From: Enterobacteriaceae bacterium 89
GTDB lineage: Bacteria; Pseudomonadota; Gammaproteobacteria; Enterobacterales; Enterobacteriaceae
Direction of reading: 5' to 3'
NCBI GenBank assembly: GCA_014156375.1
Contig: RQJH01000002.1
Span: forward strand, 154,331-218,330
DNA length: 64,000 bases
Within the stretch, counting starts at the first letter, position 1. Every line of letters starts with the position of its first letter. The translations under genes were made by a program, and so were the position numbers. Below the pieces are notes generated by a model. It made no database searches and was not told the DNA's origin. It saw nothing but the letters and a program-made list of their open reading frames with translations. Below are positions 7,519 to 18,277 of this stretch, piece by piece.

Positions 7519-10035
7519 TCAGCTTCTTTCGCAGATTGCGGACAGCACCACTACCGGTTGGGTAAGTGCGTCCTTGGGTAACTGAAAATGCGTCACGCAG
7601 CTGGCGTCGGCTTCCTTGCCCCAGCGCAGCGTTAACACACCCTGTTCAGGCAAGCCGCTGAGGTACAGCTCACCCTCTTCCGCCACCATTCCGGTTGTCG
7701 GCGTTTTTGCCCGGTCGTCTTCAAGCACAGCCGTAGCGCCAAACGGCACCTTGCCCTTGCCGGGCATGGTCAGCGTGAGCAAGGCCCGATAGCCCACATG
7801 CGTTGAAAAGGTCGCCTTCACCACCGCACCGCGCGTCGGAACGACGTCAACAAAGGCGCTGTCGAGATCTACCTGGTTATTGAGCGACCCAGGACGCAGG
7901 GCAACCTGGGTTTCGCTGTAGGGCGTCAGCTGCGGCACAATGGCCTGTCCCCAGGGGTCAAGCGCGACGCCGCTGTTATTGCTGACCTGGCTTCCACCCG
8001 CCCCTCTGGCAGAAATCAGAGCGAGTGTTTCGCCCAAGGGCTGCCCGAGAGTGACGCCGCCGGAATGGACAATCACCCCGCCACGGGCGCCGTAATTGAG
8101 CTGGCGATTGTCTGGCCCATAGCTGTATCCGGCCGAGAGATCGCCCTGGCTGCCGAGATAATCCAGAGACACGTTGCCGGAATTGCCCTCGCCGTCGTTG
8201 CCGTAGCCTTCCGAAATGGCGTAGTTAAGATTTCGATCGGCCAGCAGCGAGCCGTTCAGCCCGGCCTGTGCCGTCGAAGCCCCTTTCTGGTCACTCTGCA
8301 TCCGCATGCTTGCCCAGGCGTTGCCCATCGGCAGGCTGAAGGTCAGAGAACACAGGTGGTCGGTATCTTTATCATCGGGATTTTTATTTGCCGACCATGC
8401 AAGCGACCAGGAGACGCGGCCGATTCGGCCGTTGTAGCCTAAGCTGATGTTTTGGCTCTCCCCCTGCCAGTAGCGCAGGCGCGAGGCATTCACGTAAACC
8501 GATCCGTAGTCACCCAACGGCTGATTGAGGTTCACCTGCAGCTGGCTGTGCCGGTGGTAATTGCCGTAATCGCTGTCAGCGCCGTAGCGGGAATCGGTGG
8601 CTTCCTGGAAGGAGTAGTAGCCCGCCGTTGAGTAGCGATAGCCGCTGAGGTTAAAACTGGTCCCTGTACCAGCGAAGCTTTTGGCATACAGCAAACGCCA
8701 CGCCATGCCTGATGACTGAGCGTCATCGGCAAGCAGGCTGGTCGCGTGGGTCGCATCCAGCGACACGGCTCCCAACCCCTGCAGGTTCACCCCCAGCCCC
8801 AGCGCCTGAGCGCTGTAGCCCTGAGCCGCCATCACTCCGCCGTAGCCGGTAAAGCCAGCGGGAAGCCCGTAAATGGCATTGAGCTGAACCAGAGACGGCG
8901 ACCCGCTTTGATAGCCCCCGGCCTGATACTGCCCACCCGCGATGCTGAACTTCAGATGCCCTTCACGCTGCAATACCGCCACGGCGGCATACGGCTGAAT
9001 GTATTTCTGCTCGCTGCCGTCGGCCTCTTTGACGGTTACCGTCAAGTCGCCGCTGTTGGACGTGGGATAAAGATCGTTAATCTCGAACTGGCCTGGTGAG
9101 ACAAAGCGGCGGTAAATCACGTAACCGTTTTGCTCAATCACCACTTCAGCGTTGCTTTTGGCAATGCCTCTGACCACCGGGGCGAAGCCTCGCTGGCTGT
9201 CGGGCAGCATCTGTTCGTCGGATGCCAGCAGCACGCCGCGGATCCGCAGGCTGTCGAAGATATCGGAGGGCGTTGAGGTTTCCCCCAGCGTCAGCTGAGA
9301 TTTGAGCGGAATAATGGCTCTGGTCAGCCAGGTGCCCATGTTGTCCCAGTGGCTGCCGCCCTCATCGCGCTGCCAGGCACCGTTGTTTCTTAAACGCCAC
9401 GGCCCGAGATTCATCCCGCTGCGCAAATTCAGGTAGTCGCTGCTGTCGTTTGTCGCGCCACCGTTTTGCAGACTGTGGTTTTGATTGCCGCTGTAATCGT
9501 AGTTAAACAGCAGCGCCGGGATCCCTTCATCCCAGCGCGAAGCCGGAACGGCTCCCCTGGCCGTTTGCTGCATGGCCGCCTGGGGAAAGCTTAGCGAGAG
9601 CTTCAGATCGTCAAAATCCAGTGTGCTGGTGGCGCCAGGAACGATATCCCAAAAGGCCACGCAGGCCTCGGCGGGTTGTTTTTGCAGTGCCGGAAACGCA
9701 TCAAGGCGAACCTGCATTTGTTCCAGCTGCGCGCGCGTAAAACAAGGCAGCAACTGTTGCCCCGTTTTTTCCTTCTCGGCCTGGCTGCCTTCGCTGAATT
9801 CCACGTTCATTGAGTCAAATTTTTTCTCATTGACCCAGACGGTCACCTGATAACGGCCCGGCAGCTGTTGGGCGTCGTTGGCCGCGTAGGTAGATAAATC
9901 CAGATGCCGATCGATTCCCTCGGCCTGTTCGAGAAAACGCGGGTTAAATCTTGCGGCAAAGGTCTGCGTCGACAGCGTTAATAGCAACATCATCGACAGG
10001 CCGACGGAGATCGGGTGACAGACAGCGGACGCCAT
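7519..10035 (-). CDS. Outer-membrane fimbrial usher
   Basis: An 838-residue usher of the FimD/PapC family, which receives chaperone-subunit complexes and threads the growing fibre through the outer membrane. It shows a signal peptide, the N-terminal domain (ARFNPRFLEQ...YQVTVWVNEKKFDS), a long beta-barrel with the plug domain (RGIAKSNAEVVIEQNGYVIY, then SPGQFEINDLYPTSNSGDL) and C-terminal domains with a cysteine pair (SCVTHF...SAICERS). The start ATG at 10035 follows AGG and lies just downstream of the chaperone stop; an open frame extends 63 bases further but would overlap the chaperone gene. The length is typical of the family. Confidence 0.9.
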   Translation of the reverse strand: MASAVCHPISVGLSMMLLLTLSTQTFAARFNPRFLEQAEGIDRHLDLSTYAANDAQQLPGRYQVTVWVNEKKFDSMNVEFSEGSQAEKEKTGQQLLPCFTRAQLEQMQVRLDAFPALQKQPAEACVAFWDIVPGATSTLDFDDLKLSLSFPQAAMQQTARGAVPASRWDEGIPALLFNYDYSGNQNHSLQNGGATNDSSDYLNLRSGMNLGPWRLRNNGAWQRDEGGSHWDNMGTWLTRAIIPLKSQLTLGETSTPSDIFDSLRIRGVLLASDEQMLPDSQRGFAPVVRGIAKSNAEVVIEQNGYVIYRRFVSPGQFEINDLYPTSNSGDLTVTVKEADGSEQKYIQPYAAVAVLQREGHLKFSIAGGQYQAGGYQSGSPSLVQLNAIYGLPAGFTGYGGVMAAQGYSAQALGLGVNLQGLGAVSLDATHATSLLADDAQSSGMAWRLLYAKSFAGTGTSFNLSGYRYSTAGYYSFQEATDSRYGADSDYGNYHRHSQLQVNLNQPLGDYGSVYVNASRLRYWQGESQNISLGYNGRIGRVSWSLAWSANKNPDDKDTDHLCSLTFSLPMGNAWASMRMQSDQKGASTAQAGLNGSLLADRNLNYAISEGYGNDGEGNSGNVSLDYLGSQGDLSAGYSYGPDNRQLNYGARGGVIVHSGGVTLGQPLGETLALISARGAGGSQVSNNSGVALDPWGQAIVPQLTPYSETQVALRPGSLNNQVDLDSAFVDVVPTRGAVVKATFSTHVGYRALLTLTMPGKGKVPFGATAVLEDDRAKTPTTGMVAEEGELYLSGLPEQGVLTLRWGKEADASCVTHFQLPKDALTQPVVVLSAICERS

Positions 10036-10051
10036 GGGATCCGACCTGAAC

Positions 10052-10738
10052 TCAGTGCACACTCTGTGACATTGAAGGGCTGGCCGATCCGAAATCATTA
10101 ATGACGGTGTATTGCACCTGGGACGGGTTTTTCACCCCGGCGGGTAACGGCACGTTCAGGCTGGTTTTAGCGGGTACCATCACTGATTCCTTGACCGTTT
10201 TGCCATTGATAGTCAGATCGTGGAAGGTGATGACGAAAGGTGAAGGATTATTCACCTTAATCTGCGATCCCACAGGCGAAAACGTTAATTGTTTCGCCGA
10301 GGAGACGGTATCGCCCGTTAAGCCCGCTGGACGATAAAATAATTTCAGGCGCGTACGAATCGCAATTTGCAGTAAGTTTTTATTTTCACTGCCGTCAGCC
10401 AATGCGGGTATGGCTTTCACATTAACCCAATAAACGGATTCGCGATCCTGAGGCAGATTGGCATTAATATTAACGATACGCAGCGCGTTATTTCCACCAG
10501 GCTTCATCTGAACCAGCGGAGGGGTAATCACGAAAGGTGTTTTTTTACTTCCGTCGCGGTCATCAATCCATGATTGCACCAGATAGGTATCGGTATCGCT
10601 GTGATTCTGCACCGTTAACGATGCTTCTTTTTGACTGGCAGAATAAATCACACGAGTCGTACTCATGGAAATACCCTGCGCTGAACATATCGATGTCATA
10701 AAAAAGAATGAACCTAGCGCGATCGTTGAACGCTTCAT
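10052..10738 (-). CDS. Periplasmic fimbrial chaperone
   Basis: A 228-residue PapD/FimC-type chaperone with a signal peptide ending near SICSAQG. The first immunoglobulin domain carries the edge strand (STTRVIYSASQKEASLTVQN) and a conserved block (GGNNALRIV...DRESVYWVNVKAIP). The second domain has NPSPFVITFHDLTING and ends in VINDFG. It donates a strand to pilin subunits in the periplasm and delivers them to the usher. The ATG at 10738 follows GAGG; an upstream in-frame start is less likely. It sits between pilin and usher genes, as usual. Confidence 0.9.
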   Translation of the reverse strand: MKRSTIALGSFFFMTSICSAQGISMSTTRVIYSASQKEASLTVQNHSDTDTYLVQSWIDDRDGSKKTPFVITPPLVQMKPGGNNALRIVNINANLPQDRESVYWVNVKAIPALADGSENKNLLQIAIRTRLKLFYRPAGLTGDTVSSAKQLTFSPVGSQIKVNNPSPFVITFHDLTINGKTVKESVMVPAKTSLNVPLPAGVKNPSQVQYTVINDFGSASPSMSQSVH

Positions 10739-10784
10739 AACGGCCTCAAAATAAAGGTGGGTGAACACCCACCTGAAGGGTTAA

Positions 10785-11321
10785 TTACTCATAAGTCAGG
10801 CTAAAATCGACCTCTGAATTCGCGCTGCCTGCGGTCACTTTCGCGGCCGTGCTCACATAGCGAGCTGCGTAATTCAGAATCGTTTCGCCTTCCTGAAGAT
10901 TAGTGGCGGTGCTAGCCTTGTTCAGATCGATCTGCTGATTGTCGGTATCAAAAATACCGATACCCACGCCTTCTGCGCTACCCGCGCCGTTAGCGACGGA
11001 GAGCAGCGTCGTATCCGTGTCATCAGACAGGCCGTTGAACGCGACGCTAACTTTAGTTTTACCTGAAGAAAGGTCGCACTCTTCCAGCTTGATCTGAAAA
11101 GGCTTCTCGACAGACTTATCGCCGGCAGCGGCAAAGGTCGAACTTTTGACTGTCCCTAATTCTACGCTTTGATTTTGTGACTCCGTGGCGACCACACAAG
11201 GTGTATCCACAATAGAACCATTAAACTGAATGGTGCCATCGCTGCCCCCTGCTGCCAGAGCTGAAAATGCGCTCAGTGCAAAAGGAACGACCAGCGTGCT
11301 CAAAATGATTTTTTTCATCAT
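10785..11321 (-). CDS. Major fimbrial pilin
   Basis: A 178-residue FimA-like pilin and the first gene of the operon. It has a signal peptide (residues ~1-24, cut near SALAAG), a GTIQFNGSIVDTPCVVA strand typical of type 1 pilins, a second cysteine in LEECDL and a C-terminal VDFSLTYE with the penultimate tyrosine. Two adjacent ATG codons are possible (11321 and 11318) behind AGGGA. The upstream 248 bp is very AT-rich and is shared with a divergent regulator gene. Confidence 0.88.
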   Translation of the reverse strand: MMKKIILSTLVVPFALSAFSALAAGGSDGTIQFNGSIVDTPCVVATESQNQSVELGTVKSSTFAAAGDKSVEKPFQIKLEECDLSSGKTKVSVAFNGLSDDTDTTLLSVANGAGSAEGVGIGIFDTDNQQIDLNKASTATNLQEGETILNYAARYVSTAAKVTAGSANSEVDFSLTYE

Positions 11322-11462
11322 CTATTCCCTAATTATCTTCCATTAAATATAAACAAAATAAATTAGCACTTTAAAACATCATCATTAATGATAAAATGCG
11401 AATAAATTTTGCGCTAACAACAATATTGAACTTTTTACGTGAGAACAAATCAATTAACCAAT

Positions 11463-11538
11463 AAAAGTCAGTCCATAAGTAGACTATCGGGTATTTTCAT
11501 AGTTTTTACTTTTTGTATAGATAGTTGGCCTGACTTTT
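11463..11538. promoter_or_regulatory. Long imperfect inverted repeat between pilin and regulator genes
   Basis: AAAAGTCAGTCCA (11463-11475) is matched 12 of 13 by the complement of TGGCCTGACTTTT (11526-11538), with inner arms ACTATC and GATAGT. It lies between the divergent pilin gene and the 11570 regulator. It may be an operator or an RNA hairpin in the regulator leader; neither can be decided from the sequence. Confidence 0.55.
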
Positions 11539-11569
11539 TCTAACAAGACAATTAAGGAAAACTTAAAGC

Positions 11570-12196
11570 ATGCGTTCAAAACCCATGACGGTGTTGGAAA
11601 GTTTGCTGCCAGCGCTAGCGAATAAAGGAATAGCGACCGTCTTTCAATCAGGCCAGATATATACCTTTAGTGAAGGCGCTGAGGCAGAGGTATTACTGAT
11701 TAAACAAGGACTCGTTGCGCTCCACCGCAGTTCGGATGAGCGCCTGATTTATTATATTCAGGCCCCGGCACTGATTGGCATTAATCGTCTGCTGGAAAGT
11801 CGCCCACACTATTATTTACACATTCAGCGAAAAACGCGGGCTTCCGTTATTCCTGTGAAAGCGTTAGAGGAGTCAGTGGAAGAAAAGGGATTGTGGAAAG
11901 CGCTGTTCGAATGGCAGTGCTATCTGACAAGCAAAATGCATGAGCTTTTGCTGATCAACAGCCACCGCGGCTCAGAGGAGGTGGTGCGTTATTTTCTGAC
12001 CGAGCTGGCGAACGAACCCAAAAGCATTCGCTGGCACTGCACAGTCGCAGAATATGTCATTGCGCGCTCCGGCCTGTCGCGCAGCAATGTGATGAAGTGT
12101 CTGGCGCAGCTTCGCGCCAGCCAGCAGATTGTGATGAAAAATGGTTTTCTGGAATTCAGTCAGCTGTCCGGGTCAAATCCGCAGGATCCTCTCTGA
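11570..12196 (+). CDS. CRP/IprA-like winged-helix regulator next to the fimbrial operon (2)
   Basis: A 208-residue regulator divergent from the pilin gene and of the same family as the protein at 5311-5922. The N-terminal ~130 residues resemble a cyclic-nucleotide-type sensor barrel ([27 protein letters not shown]). The C-terminal part is a winged helix ([38 protein letters not shown]). An alternative start lies five codons in. Its last 41 bases overlap the 3' end of astE on the other strand. Position suggests control of the fimbrial operon. No nucleotide-binding signature was recognised, so the ligand, if any, is unknown. Confidence 0.7.
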   Translation: MRSKPMTVLESLLPALANKGIATVFQSGQIYTFSEGAEAEVLLIKQGLVALHRSSDERLIYYIQAPALIGINRLLESRPHYYLHIQRKTRASVIPVKALEESVEEKGLWKALFEWQCYLTSKMHELLLINSHRGSEEVVRYFLTELANEPKSIRWHCTVAEYVIARSGLSRSNVMKCLAQLRASQQIVMKNGFLEFSQLSGSNPQDPL

Positions 12197-13142
12197 CCAG
12201 CATTAACCCCGCCCGCAGGCCCGGCGCAACGTTGGGATTGGGGAACAGCACATATTCTGTGGGATGTTCCGCCAGCCAGCGCGTCTCGCCCTCTTCCGCC
12301 AACAGCGTGCCGGCGGTGAAAGGCGTGAAGTTAAGCGTCTGCGGCGACATATGCAGCCGGAAGTCGTCATTGTGGCGGGTGATCTGCTGCGCCACGCGAT
12401 AGGTTAACGGCAGCGGCGCCTGGGCCACCTCGCCCTCCAGCAGCTGCGCCAGCGCCGTTTGCGTGGCGGCAAACTGCGTTAAATCATTTTCACCGAACGG
12501 CAGCGCTTTCCCCAGCTCCAGCGTACAGGACAGCGCGTCAAAACGCTCGACGCTGAAATGGGTGAAGGTGCCCCCCGGGCTCTGGTGGAACACCAACGCC
12601 TCAAGCCCGGCCGCGCCCAGCCAGTGTAAAAAGGCCCCGTCCCACGGTTCATGGCGCAGAGGCAGCACGCCAAAGCGTACGTGATGTGAGCCGCGGATCG
12701 CCGTATGCATGTCAAGATGCCAGCGCTTTTCGTCCAGTGGCTGCCAGAACTGTGACAGCGCTGTTTCGAGCCTGGCGGCCCGCGCCGTTTCCTGAGACGG
12801 TGCGAAATCATGCCAGCGACCACCGAACATCCGGTTCATATCGCTGTGCAGATAGCGTTTGTTTGCCTGAAGCGCCGGAGGATTTCCCAGCACCAGCAGC
12901 AACCGCCAGCGCAGCGTCAGCTCGCCGTTAAACAGCGCCTTCAGCAGTGCATCCATCATTTCGACAGGAGCTGTTTCGTTGCCGTGAATTCCCGATGACA
13001 GCAGCAATGCCTGCGAACAAGGGGCAAAAGGCGTCAGCTCAAGAATGCCGGCGTCATGCCACTGCCAGTGAAAATGCGCCGTTTCGCCACGGGTTTGCTG
13101 CGGCTTCTCGTCGTTGAGCGTCAGCGCCAGAAACTCCTCCAT
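12156..13142 (-). CDS. astE: Succinylglutamate desuccinylase
   Basis: A 328-residue zinc hydrolase that performs the last step of the arginine succinyltransferase pathway, splitting N-succinylglutamate into succinate and glutamate. Zinc ligands are visible as H53 and E56 in [10 protein letters not shown] and H146 in [10 protein letters not shown], with the catalytic glutamate near residue 209 (CTLELGK). The length agrees with E. coli AstE (322). It is the last gene of the ast operon, 10 bases after astB, and its end overlaps the convergent regulator gene. Confidence 0.95.
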   Translation of the reverse strand: MEEFLALTLNDEKPQQTRGETAHFHWQWHDAGILELTPFAPCSQALLLSSGIHGNETAPVEMMDALLKALFNGELTLRWRLLLVLGNPPALQANKRYLHSDMNRMFGGRWHDFAPSQETARAARLETALSQFWQPLDEKRWHLDMHTAIRGSHHVRFGVLPLRHEPWDGAFLHWLGAAGLEALVFHQSPGGTFTHFSVERFDALSCTLELGKALPFGENDLTQFAATQTALAQLLEGEVAQAPLPLTYRVAQQITRHNDDFRLHMSPQTLNFTPFTAGTLLAEEGETRWLAEHPTEYVLFPNPNVAPGLRAGLMLVREDPADLTRTAD

Positions 13143-13152
13143 CCTGCCTCCT

Positions 13153-14478
13153 TTATTGCTGGAACGGATAAACCGAACCCAGCCCGAGTATTTGCGTCAG
13201 CTTATCCAGCGCTTCACGCCCTTCGCGCAGCAGCAGCGGATCCGCTAAATCAGCCTGCGTCAGGCGGTCACGGTAATAACGATCGACCCAGTTATTCAAA
13301 GTGTCAAACAGCGTGTCGTTCATCAGCACCGAAGGATTCACCGCCTGCAGCTCCTGCTCGTTCAACACTACCCGAAGACGCAGACACGCAGGGCCGCCGC
13401 CGTTGGCCATACTTTCACGCAGATCGAACACCTTCAGTTCGTTAATCGGGTTATCCATCGCCAGCATGTCGTTGAGATACGACCACACGCCCACGTGCTC
13501 CTGCGACTCTTTCGGCAACACCAGCATCATGCTGCCATCCGGCTTGCTCAGCAGCTGGCTGTTGAACAGATAGGTCGCCACCGCGTCATTGACCGAAACG
13601 CGCGAAGTCGGCACTTCCACCGGCGTAAAGCCCGGTACGCGTTCGCGCAGCTGCGCCAGCAGCTCTGGCTGATGGAGAAACGCCTGCTGATGACAGAACA
13701 ATACCTGACGGTTGCTGACGGCAATCACGTCGTTATGGAACACGCCCTGGTCGATCACCGCAGGATTTTGCTGAGCGAAAATCACCTGTTGCGGATTCAC
13801 CTGGTTAAGCCGCACCACGGCCTGACTGGCCTCCAGCGTCTGACGAGCCGGATAGCGCTGCGGCTGCTGATGGCCACCCTCTTCGCGCCCGTAAACGAAC
13901 AGCTGTAATCCCGGCTGGCCGTAATCACCGCCGAGACGATTGTGGTTCGCCGCGCCCTCGTCGCCAAACATCGCGACCTGCGGCAGCGCACCGTGCACCG
14001 CAAACGCCTGCTCGTTAGCAAAGATCGCCCGCAGCACGGCCTCCGTAGTTGGGGCTTCGCTGGCGCGATGGAATTTATTGTTGAGATTGGCGACCGTCAG
14101 ATGCACTTTGCCGTCCAGCGCATCCGCAGAAGGACACACCGTAGCGGCATTCGCCACCCACATTGAGGACGCAGAGCTAACGGCAGAGAGCAACTGCGGA
14201 GCCTGGGTAGCGGCTTTTTCCAGCACTTGTTCGTCGGTGCCGCTGTAGCCCAACTGACGCAACAGCGGAATATTGGGTCGCTCCTGTGGCGGCAGAACAG
14301 CCTGTTTAAAGCCCAGATCTGCCAGCGCTTTCATCTTCAGCAAACCCTGCTTTGCCGCCAGCTGCGGATTCGAGACCCGGAAACGGTGTTTCGTCGAAGC
14401 TTCGTTGCCAAACGACAGCCCGGCGTAATGGTGCGTCAGCCCCGGCAGGCCATCAAAGTTCACTTCCCAGGCTTTCAT
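13153..14478 (-). CDS. astB: N-succinylarginine dihydrolase
   Basis: A 441-residue amidinotransferase-fold enzyme that hydrolyses N2-succinylarginine to succinylornithine, two ammonia and CO2. The catalytic residues stand at the same numbers as in E. coli AstB: E174, H248 and C365 ([12 protein letters not shown]). Its ATG overlaps the astD stop by four bases, giving translational coupling. It releases most of the ammonia gained from arginine. Confidence 0.96.
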   Translation of the reverse strand: MKAWEVNFDGLPGLTHHYAGLSFGNEASTKHRFRVSNPQLAAKQGLLKMKALADLGFKQAVLPPQERPNIPLLRQLGYSGTDEQVLEKAATQAPQLLSAVSSASSMWVANAATVCPSADALDGKVHLTVANLNNKFHRASEAPTTEAVLRAIFANEQAFAVHGALPQVAMFGDEGAANHNRLGGDYGQPGLQLFVYGREEGGHQQPQRYPARQTLEASQAVVRLNQVNPQQVIFAQQNPAVIDQGVFHNDVIAVSNRQVLFCHQQAFLHQPELLAQLRERVPGFTPVEVPTSRVSVNDAVATYLFNSQLLSKPDGSMMLVLPKESQEHVGVWSYLNDMLAMDNPINELKVFDLRESMANGGGPACLRLRVVLNEQELQAVNPSVLMNDTLFDTLNNWVDRYYRDRLTQADLADPLLLREGREALDKLTQILGLGSVYPFQQ

Positions 14479-15953
14479 GATGGCACCTCAGAGGAGAAAT
14501 CGAGCCCCGGGTTGAGCGTGCCCGGCAGCGTCAGCCCCGGAGATTCCAGGCTCGCCATCGGCCACGCGCAGTAATCAGCGGCATACCATGCGCCAGGGCG
14601 ATGGTTGCCGGATGCACCCACGCCACCAAACGGTGCGGTACTGGCTGCGCCCGTCAGCGGTTTGTTCCAGTTGACGATCCCGGCGCGCGCTTCCAGCAGC
14701 AGCTGGTCGAATTTTTCGCGATCCGCTGAAAGCAGCCCGCAGGAAAGGCCGTAGCGTGTATTGTTCGCCATGGCGATCGCGTCATCAAAACTGTCATAGC
14801 GCCAGACGCACAGCAGCGGGCCAAACACTTCTTCATCAGCGACGTTTTTGGCATTGCTCATTTCGATAATGCCAAGGGTGATGAGCGATGTGCCCGGCTC
14901 CAGCAGACGCGGCTCCAGCAGCGTTACCGCGCCGTTCGCCACGTGAGTTTCCCACGCGGTACGCACATTTTTCGCAGCCTGTTCTGAAATCAGACCGCCG
15001 ATAAATGGCTGTGGCTCGGCGTTCCAGCTGGCAGGCACAATACGGCTGGTGACTTCCACCAGACGCTTCAGGAACGCATCTCCGGCCGCGCCGCGTTTCA
15101 CCAGCAGGCGACGGGCGCAGGTGCAGCGCTGCCCGGCAGTAATAAATGCTGACTGGATGGTAGCGTGAACCGCGGCATCCAGATCCTGCGGCTCATCGAC
15201 GATCAGCGGATTGTTGCCGCCCATCTCCAGCGCCAGAATTTTTTGCGGCTGCCCGGCCAGCTGACGGTGCAGCGTAAACCCGGTGTTGGAGCTGCCGGTA
15301 AACAGCAGGCCATCAATATCAGCCTGCGCGCTCAGCGCTTCGCCAACGGCGCGCCCGCCCTGAACCAGATTCAGCACGCCAGCCGGAAGCCCGGCTTTTT
15401 CCCACAGTTTCACCACCGCTTCGCCGCTCATCGGCGTCAGCTCGCTTGGCTTAAACACCACGGTGTTGCCCGCCAGCAGCGCCGGAACAATATGCCCGTT
15501 CGGCAGATGCCCCGGGAAGTTATAAGGCCCGAACACCGCCAACACGCCGTGCGGACGATGACGCAGGGTCGCAGCGCCGTCCGGCATCGCCGTTTCCTGC
15601 TCGCCGGTGCGGTTGTGATAGCCCTTCACCGAAATAGCAATTTTGTTGATCATCGCGCCGATTTCCGTCGCCGCTTCCCAGCGCGGTTTACCGGTTTCGC
15701 GGGCAATCACTTCCGTCAGCGCTTCTTTATTGGCTTCCAGCAGCCCGGCAAAAGTTTCAGCCACTTTCTGGCGCTCGCCGAACGATTTTCTGGCCCACTG
15801 CGGGAACGCGGCGCGTGCAGCGCGCACCGCTTCAGCAACCTGTTCTGCATCTGCATCATTGCCCTGCCACACCGTTTCGTGAGTCACAGGGTTAGTTTTG
15901 CTGCGTGCCTCTGCGCGCCCGGCGACCCAGTCGCCGTTGAGCCATAAACTCAT
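14475..15953 (-). CDS. astD: Succinylglutamate semialdehyde dehydrogenase
   Basis: A 492-residue NAD-dependent aldehyde dehydrogenase that oxidises N-succinylglutamate semialdehyde to N-succinylglutamate. The catalytic cysteine is C277 ([11 protein letters not shown]) and the general base E243 ([10 protein letters not shown]). The coenzyme loop [12 protein letters not shown] is present. It overlaps astA and astB by four bases at each end. Length equals that of E. coli AstD. Confidence 0.96.
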   Translation of the reverse strand: MSLWLNGDWVAGRAEARSKTNPVTHETVWQGNDADAEQVAEAVRAARAAFPQWARKSFGERQKVAETFAGLLEANKEALTEVIARETGKPRWEAATEIGAMINKIAISVKGYHNRTGEQETAMPDGAATLRHRPHGVLAVFGPYNFPGHLPNGHIVPALLAGNTVVFKPSELTPMSGEAVVKLWEKAGLPAGVLNLVQGGRAVGEALSAQADIDGLLFTGSSNTGFTLHRQLAGQPQKILALEMGGNNPLIVDEPQDLDAAVHATIQSAFITAGQRCTCARRLLVKRGAAGDAFLKRLVEVTSRIVPASWNAEPQPFIGGLISEQAAKNVRTAWETHVANGAVTLLEPRLLEPGTSLITLGIIEMSNAKNVADEEVFGPLLCVWRYDSFDDAIAMANNTRYGLSCGLLSADREKFDQLLLEARAGIVNWNKPLTGAASTAPFGGVGASGNHRPGAWYAADYCAWPMASLESPGLTLPGTLNPGLDFSSEVPS

Positions 15954-16984
15954 ACTTTTTTCTCCTCAGGGCAAAGACGCACCAGCCGCACGCGGTCGCC
16001 CGCATGGCACTTCAGGGCATCGAGTTGTTTCGCGCTTAACAGCAGTTTTTCAGTATGCGGATCGGCCTGCACCAGCATTGCGCGGAAGTTTCCGTACTGT
16101 TCGTTGGCCACCAGACAGGTCGGCAATTCGCCCGGCGCTGGCTGGCCTTCCGCAACTTCCACCATCCGGCTTTTACGAATGGCGCGAATGCGGTCCACGT
16201 CGCACTCGAGCGTCGGGCCGCCGTCAAAAATATCGACGTAGTTACGGTAGCGGAAACCCTCTTTTTCCAGCACCGCACGCGCCGGAGCAGTCTGAGGATG
16301 CACTTCGCCGATCACCGCGCGCGCTTCGTCCGTCAGAAAATCAGTATAGATAGGATGCTTTGGCATCAGTTCAGCGATAAACGCCTTCTGCCCGGTGCCG
16401 CACAGATAGTCCGCACGGGCAAACGGCATGGAGAAGAAGCGCTGGCCGAGGCTTTCCCAGAATGGCGAGTAGCCGTGCTCGTCAATCACCCCGCGCATTT
16501 CCGCCACCACTTTCTCGTTGAAGCGATCGCGGAACGCGGCCATAAACATAAAGCGCGATTTGGACAGCAGGTAGCCGTTGCCCTCCTTGCGCCACGCCGG
16601 ATCGAGAAAGAGCGTACACAGTTCGCTGCTGCCGGTATGATCGTGGGTCAAAAACAGCGTCGGCAGCGCGTTGTAAACGTTCAGCTCTTTCGAAGCATGC
16701 ACCAGTGTGCCCACGCGATAGTTGTACCACGGGTCAGTCAGGCCGACCGCCACCTCAATCGCGCAGATCCCCGCCACGCTGCCGGTTTCGGTATCTTCCA
16801 ACACAAACACATAGCCCTGTTCGCCCTTTGGCAGGCTGCCTTCCCAGGTGTTAATCGAACGCTCGATACGGTCGGCGAGCGTTTTTTCATCGGCGGGTAG
16901 CGACGTCAGGCCGCCCCCAGTTTTCCCTGCAAGAGCCATCAGGCCGGACAAATCCTCGCGTCCGACCGGGCGGATCACCATCAT
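15950..16984 (-). CDS. astA: Arginine N-succinyltransferase
   Basis: A 344-residue GNAT-like enzyme that transfers succinyl from succinyl-CoA to arginine, the committed step of the ast pathway. Recognisable blocks are [42 protein letters not shown] and [14 protein letters not shown]. The start overlaps the astC stop as ATGA; a second ATG follows directly. The near-identical E. coli AstA also starts with two methionines. Confidence 0.96.
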   Translation of the reverse strand: MMVIRPVGREDLSGLMALAGKTGGGLTSLPADEKTLADRIERSINTWEGSLPKGEQGYVFVLEDTETGSVAGICAIEVAVGLTDPWYNYRVGTLVHASKELNVYNALPTLFLTHDHTGSSELCTLFLDPAWRKEGNGYLLSKSRFMFMAAFRDRFNEKVVAEMRGVIDEHGYSPFWESLGQRFFSMPFARADYLCGTGQKAFIAELMPKHPIYTDFLTDEARAVIGEVHPQTAPARAVLEKEGFRYRNYVDIFDGGPTLECDVDRIRAIRKSRMVEVAEGQPAPGELPTCLVANEQYGNFRAMLVQADPHTEKLLLSAKQLDALKCHAGDRVRLVRLCPEEKKV

Positions 16985-18201
16985 TTTGTCACCCCAGCGA
17001 CAAAGCTTTCACAGGTTTTGGCGAAGCGGTCGAGGCCGGTATTGACCTCTTCTTCGCTGATGATCAGCGCAGGCGCAAAGCGCACCACGTTGGCCCCGGC
17101 AATCAGCACCATCAGGCCATTTTCCGCCGCCAGCTGGCTAATCTGTTTAGCTTTCCCGGCGTATTCCGCCTTCAGTACGCAGCCAATCAGCAGGCCCATG
17201 CCGCGAATGTCGTCGAACAGGCCGACTTTGGCGTTGATTGCCGTCAGACGCTCGGTGAACCACTGATGACGCTGTTTCACGCCGTTCAGCACGTCGTGGG
17301 TGTTGATAATCGACAGCACTTCGCCCGCCACCGCGCACGCCAGCGGGTTGCCGCCATAGGTGGTGCCATGAGTCCCGACCACCATCACGCTCGCAAACTC
17401 ATCGCGAGTCAGCAGCGCGCCGATAGGGAAACCGCCGCCCAGCGCTTTCGCCGTGGATAACACATCAGGCGTGACACTGTAACGCATATAGGCATACAGC
17501 TCGCCGGTACGACCGACGCCTGTCTGCACTTCATCAAAAATCAGCAGCGCGTTGTGCTTATCACACAGCGCACGTAGCTCCTGAAGGAACGCCGGCGTAG
17601 CTGGTACCACACCGCCCTCGCCCTGGATTGGCTCAACGATCACTGCACAGGTGTCATCATTAATCAGCGCGCGAGCAGAATCGATATCGTTGTAAACCGC
17701 ATGCTGAATTTGCGGCGGCAGCGGTGCAAAATCCTGAGAGTAAGAAGGCTGACCACCCGCGCTGACGGTAAACAGCGTGCGGCCGTGGAAAGCGTTTTTG
17801 AACGCCACGATGCCGCTTTTCTGCGGACCAAATTTGTCGTGAGCATATTTACGCGCCAGCTTCAGCGCGGCTTCGTTGGCTTCCGCCCCGGAGTTACAGA
17901 AAAAGACCTTGTCGGCAAAGGTTGCGTCTATCAGCTGTTTTGCCAGCTTCAGCACCGGCTCGTTGGTGTAGCCGTTACCGGTGTGCCAGAATTTCCCCGC
18001 CTGTTCGTTCAGAGCGCGAACCATCGCCGGATGCGCATGACCCAAAGCGTTAACCGCAATCCCACCGGCAAAATCGATGTACTCTTTACCCTGCTGATCC
18101 CACAGGCGCGAACCTTCCCCACGTACCGGAACAAAAGGCGCCGGGGCATAAACCGGCATCATCCAATCATCAAAATTTCCACGCGTCACTGACTGGTTCA
18201 T
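16981..18201 (-). CDS. astC: Succinylornithine/acetylornithine aminotransferase
   Basis: A 406-residue class III PLP aminotransferase that converts succinylornithine to succinylglutamate semialdehyde. The PLP lysine is K252 in [14 protein letters not shown], with D223 in [13 protein letters not shown]. The ATG at 18201 follows GAGGAG; the longer open frame upstream is non-coding leader. It is the promoter-proximal gene of astCADBE, preceded by a sigma54 promoter at 18278-18293. A close paralogue, ArgD, has nearly the same sequence, but the operon context fixes this one as AstC. Confidence 0.96.
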   Translation of the reverse strand: MNQSVTRGNFDDWMMPVYAPAPFVPVRGEGSRLWDQQGKEYIDFAGGIAVNALGHAHPAMVRALNEQAGKFWHTGNGYTNEPVLKLAKQLIDATFADKVFFCNSGAEANEAALKLARKYAHDKFGPQKSGIVAFKNAFHGRTLFTVSAGGQPSYSQDFAPLPPQIQHAVYNDIDSARALINDDTCAVIVEPIQGEGGVVPATPAFLQELRALCDKHNALLIFDEVQTGVGRTGELYAYMRYSVTPDVLSTAKALGGGFPIGALLTRDEFASVMVVGTHGTTYGGNPLACAVAGEVLSIINTHDVLNGVKQRHQWFTERLTAINAKVGLFDDIRGMGLLIGCVLKAEYAGKAKQISQLAAENGLMVLIAGANVVRFAPALIISEEEVNTGLDRFAKTCESFVAGVTK

Positions 18202-18277
18202 AGCTTTCTCCTCGTCCGGTAAATAATTAGTTATTGTGATGTTAATAAAAATGAGTGTTTGTGCTGTAAATGTATAT

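Noticed and set aside
11322-11569. fimS-like invertible promoter element
   Set aside because: The inverted repeats are only ~50 bp apart, imperfect, unlike the TTGGGGCCA fim repeats, and no recombinase gene is nearby.
15165-15947. Long open frame (260 codons) antisense to astD
   Set aside because: It mirrors the GC-rich codon structure of astD, has no ribosome-binding site and no recognisable domain; astD is certain.
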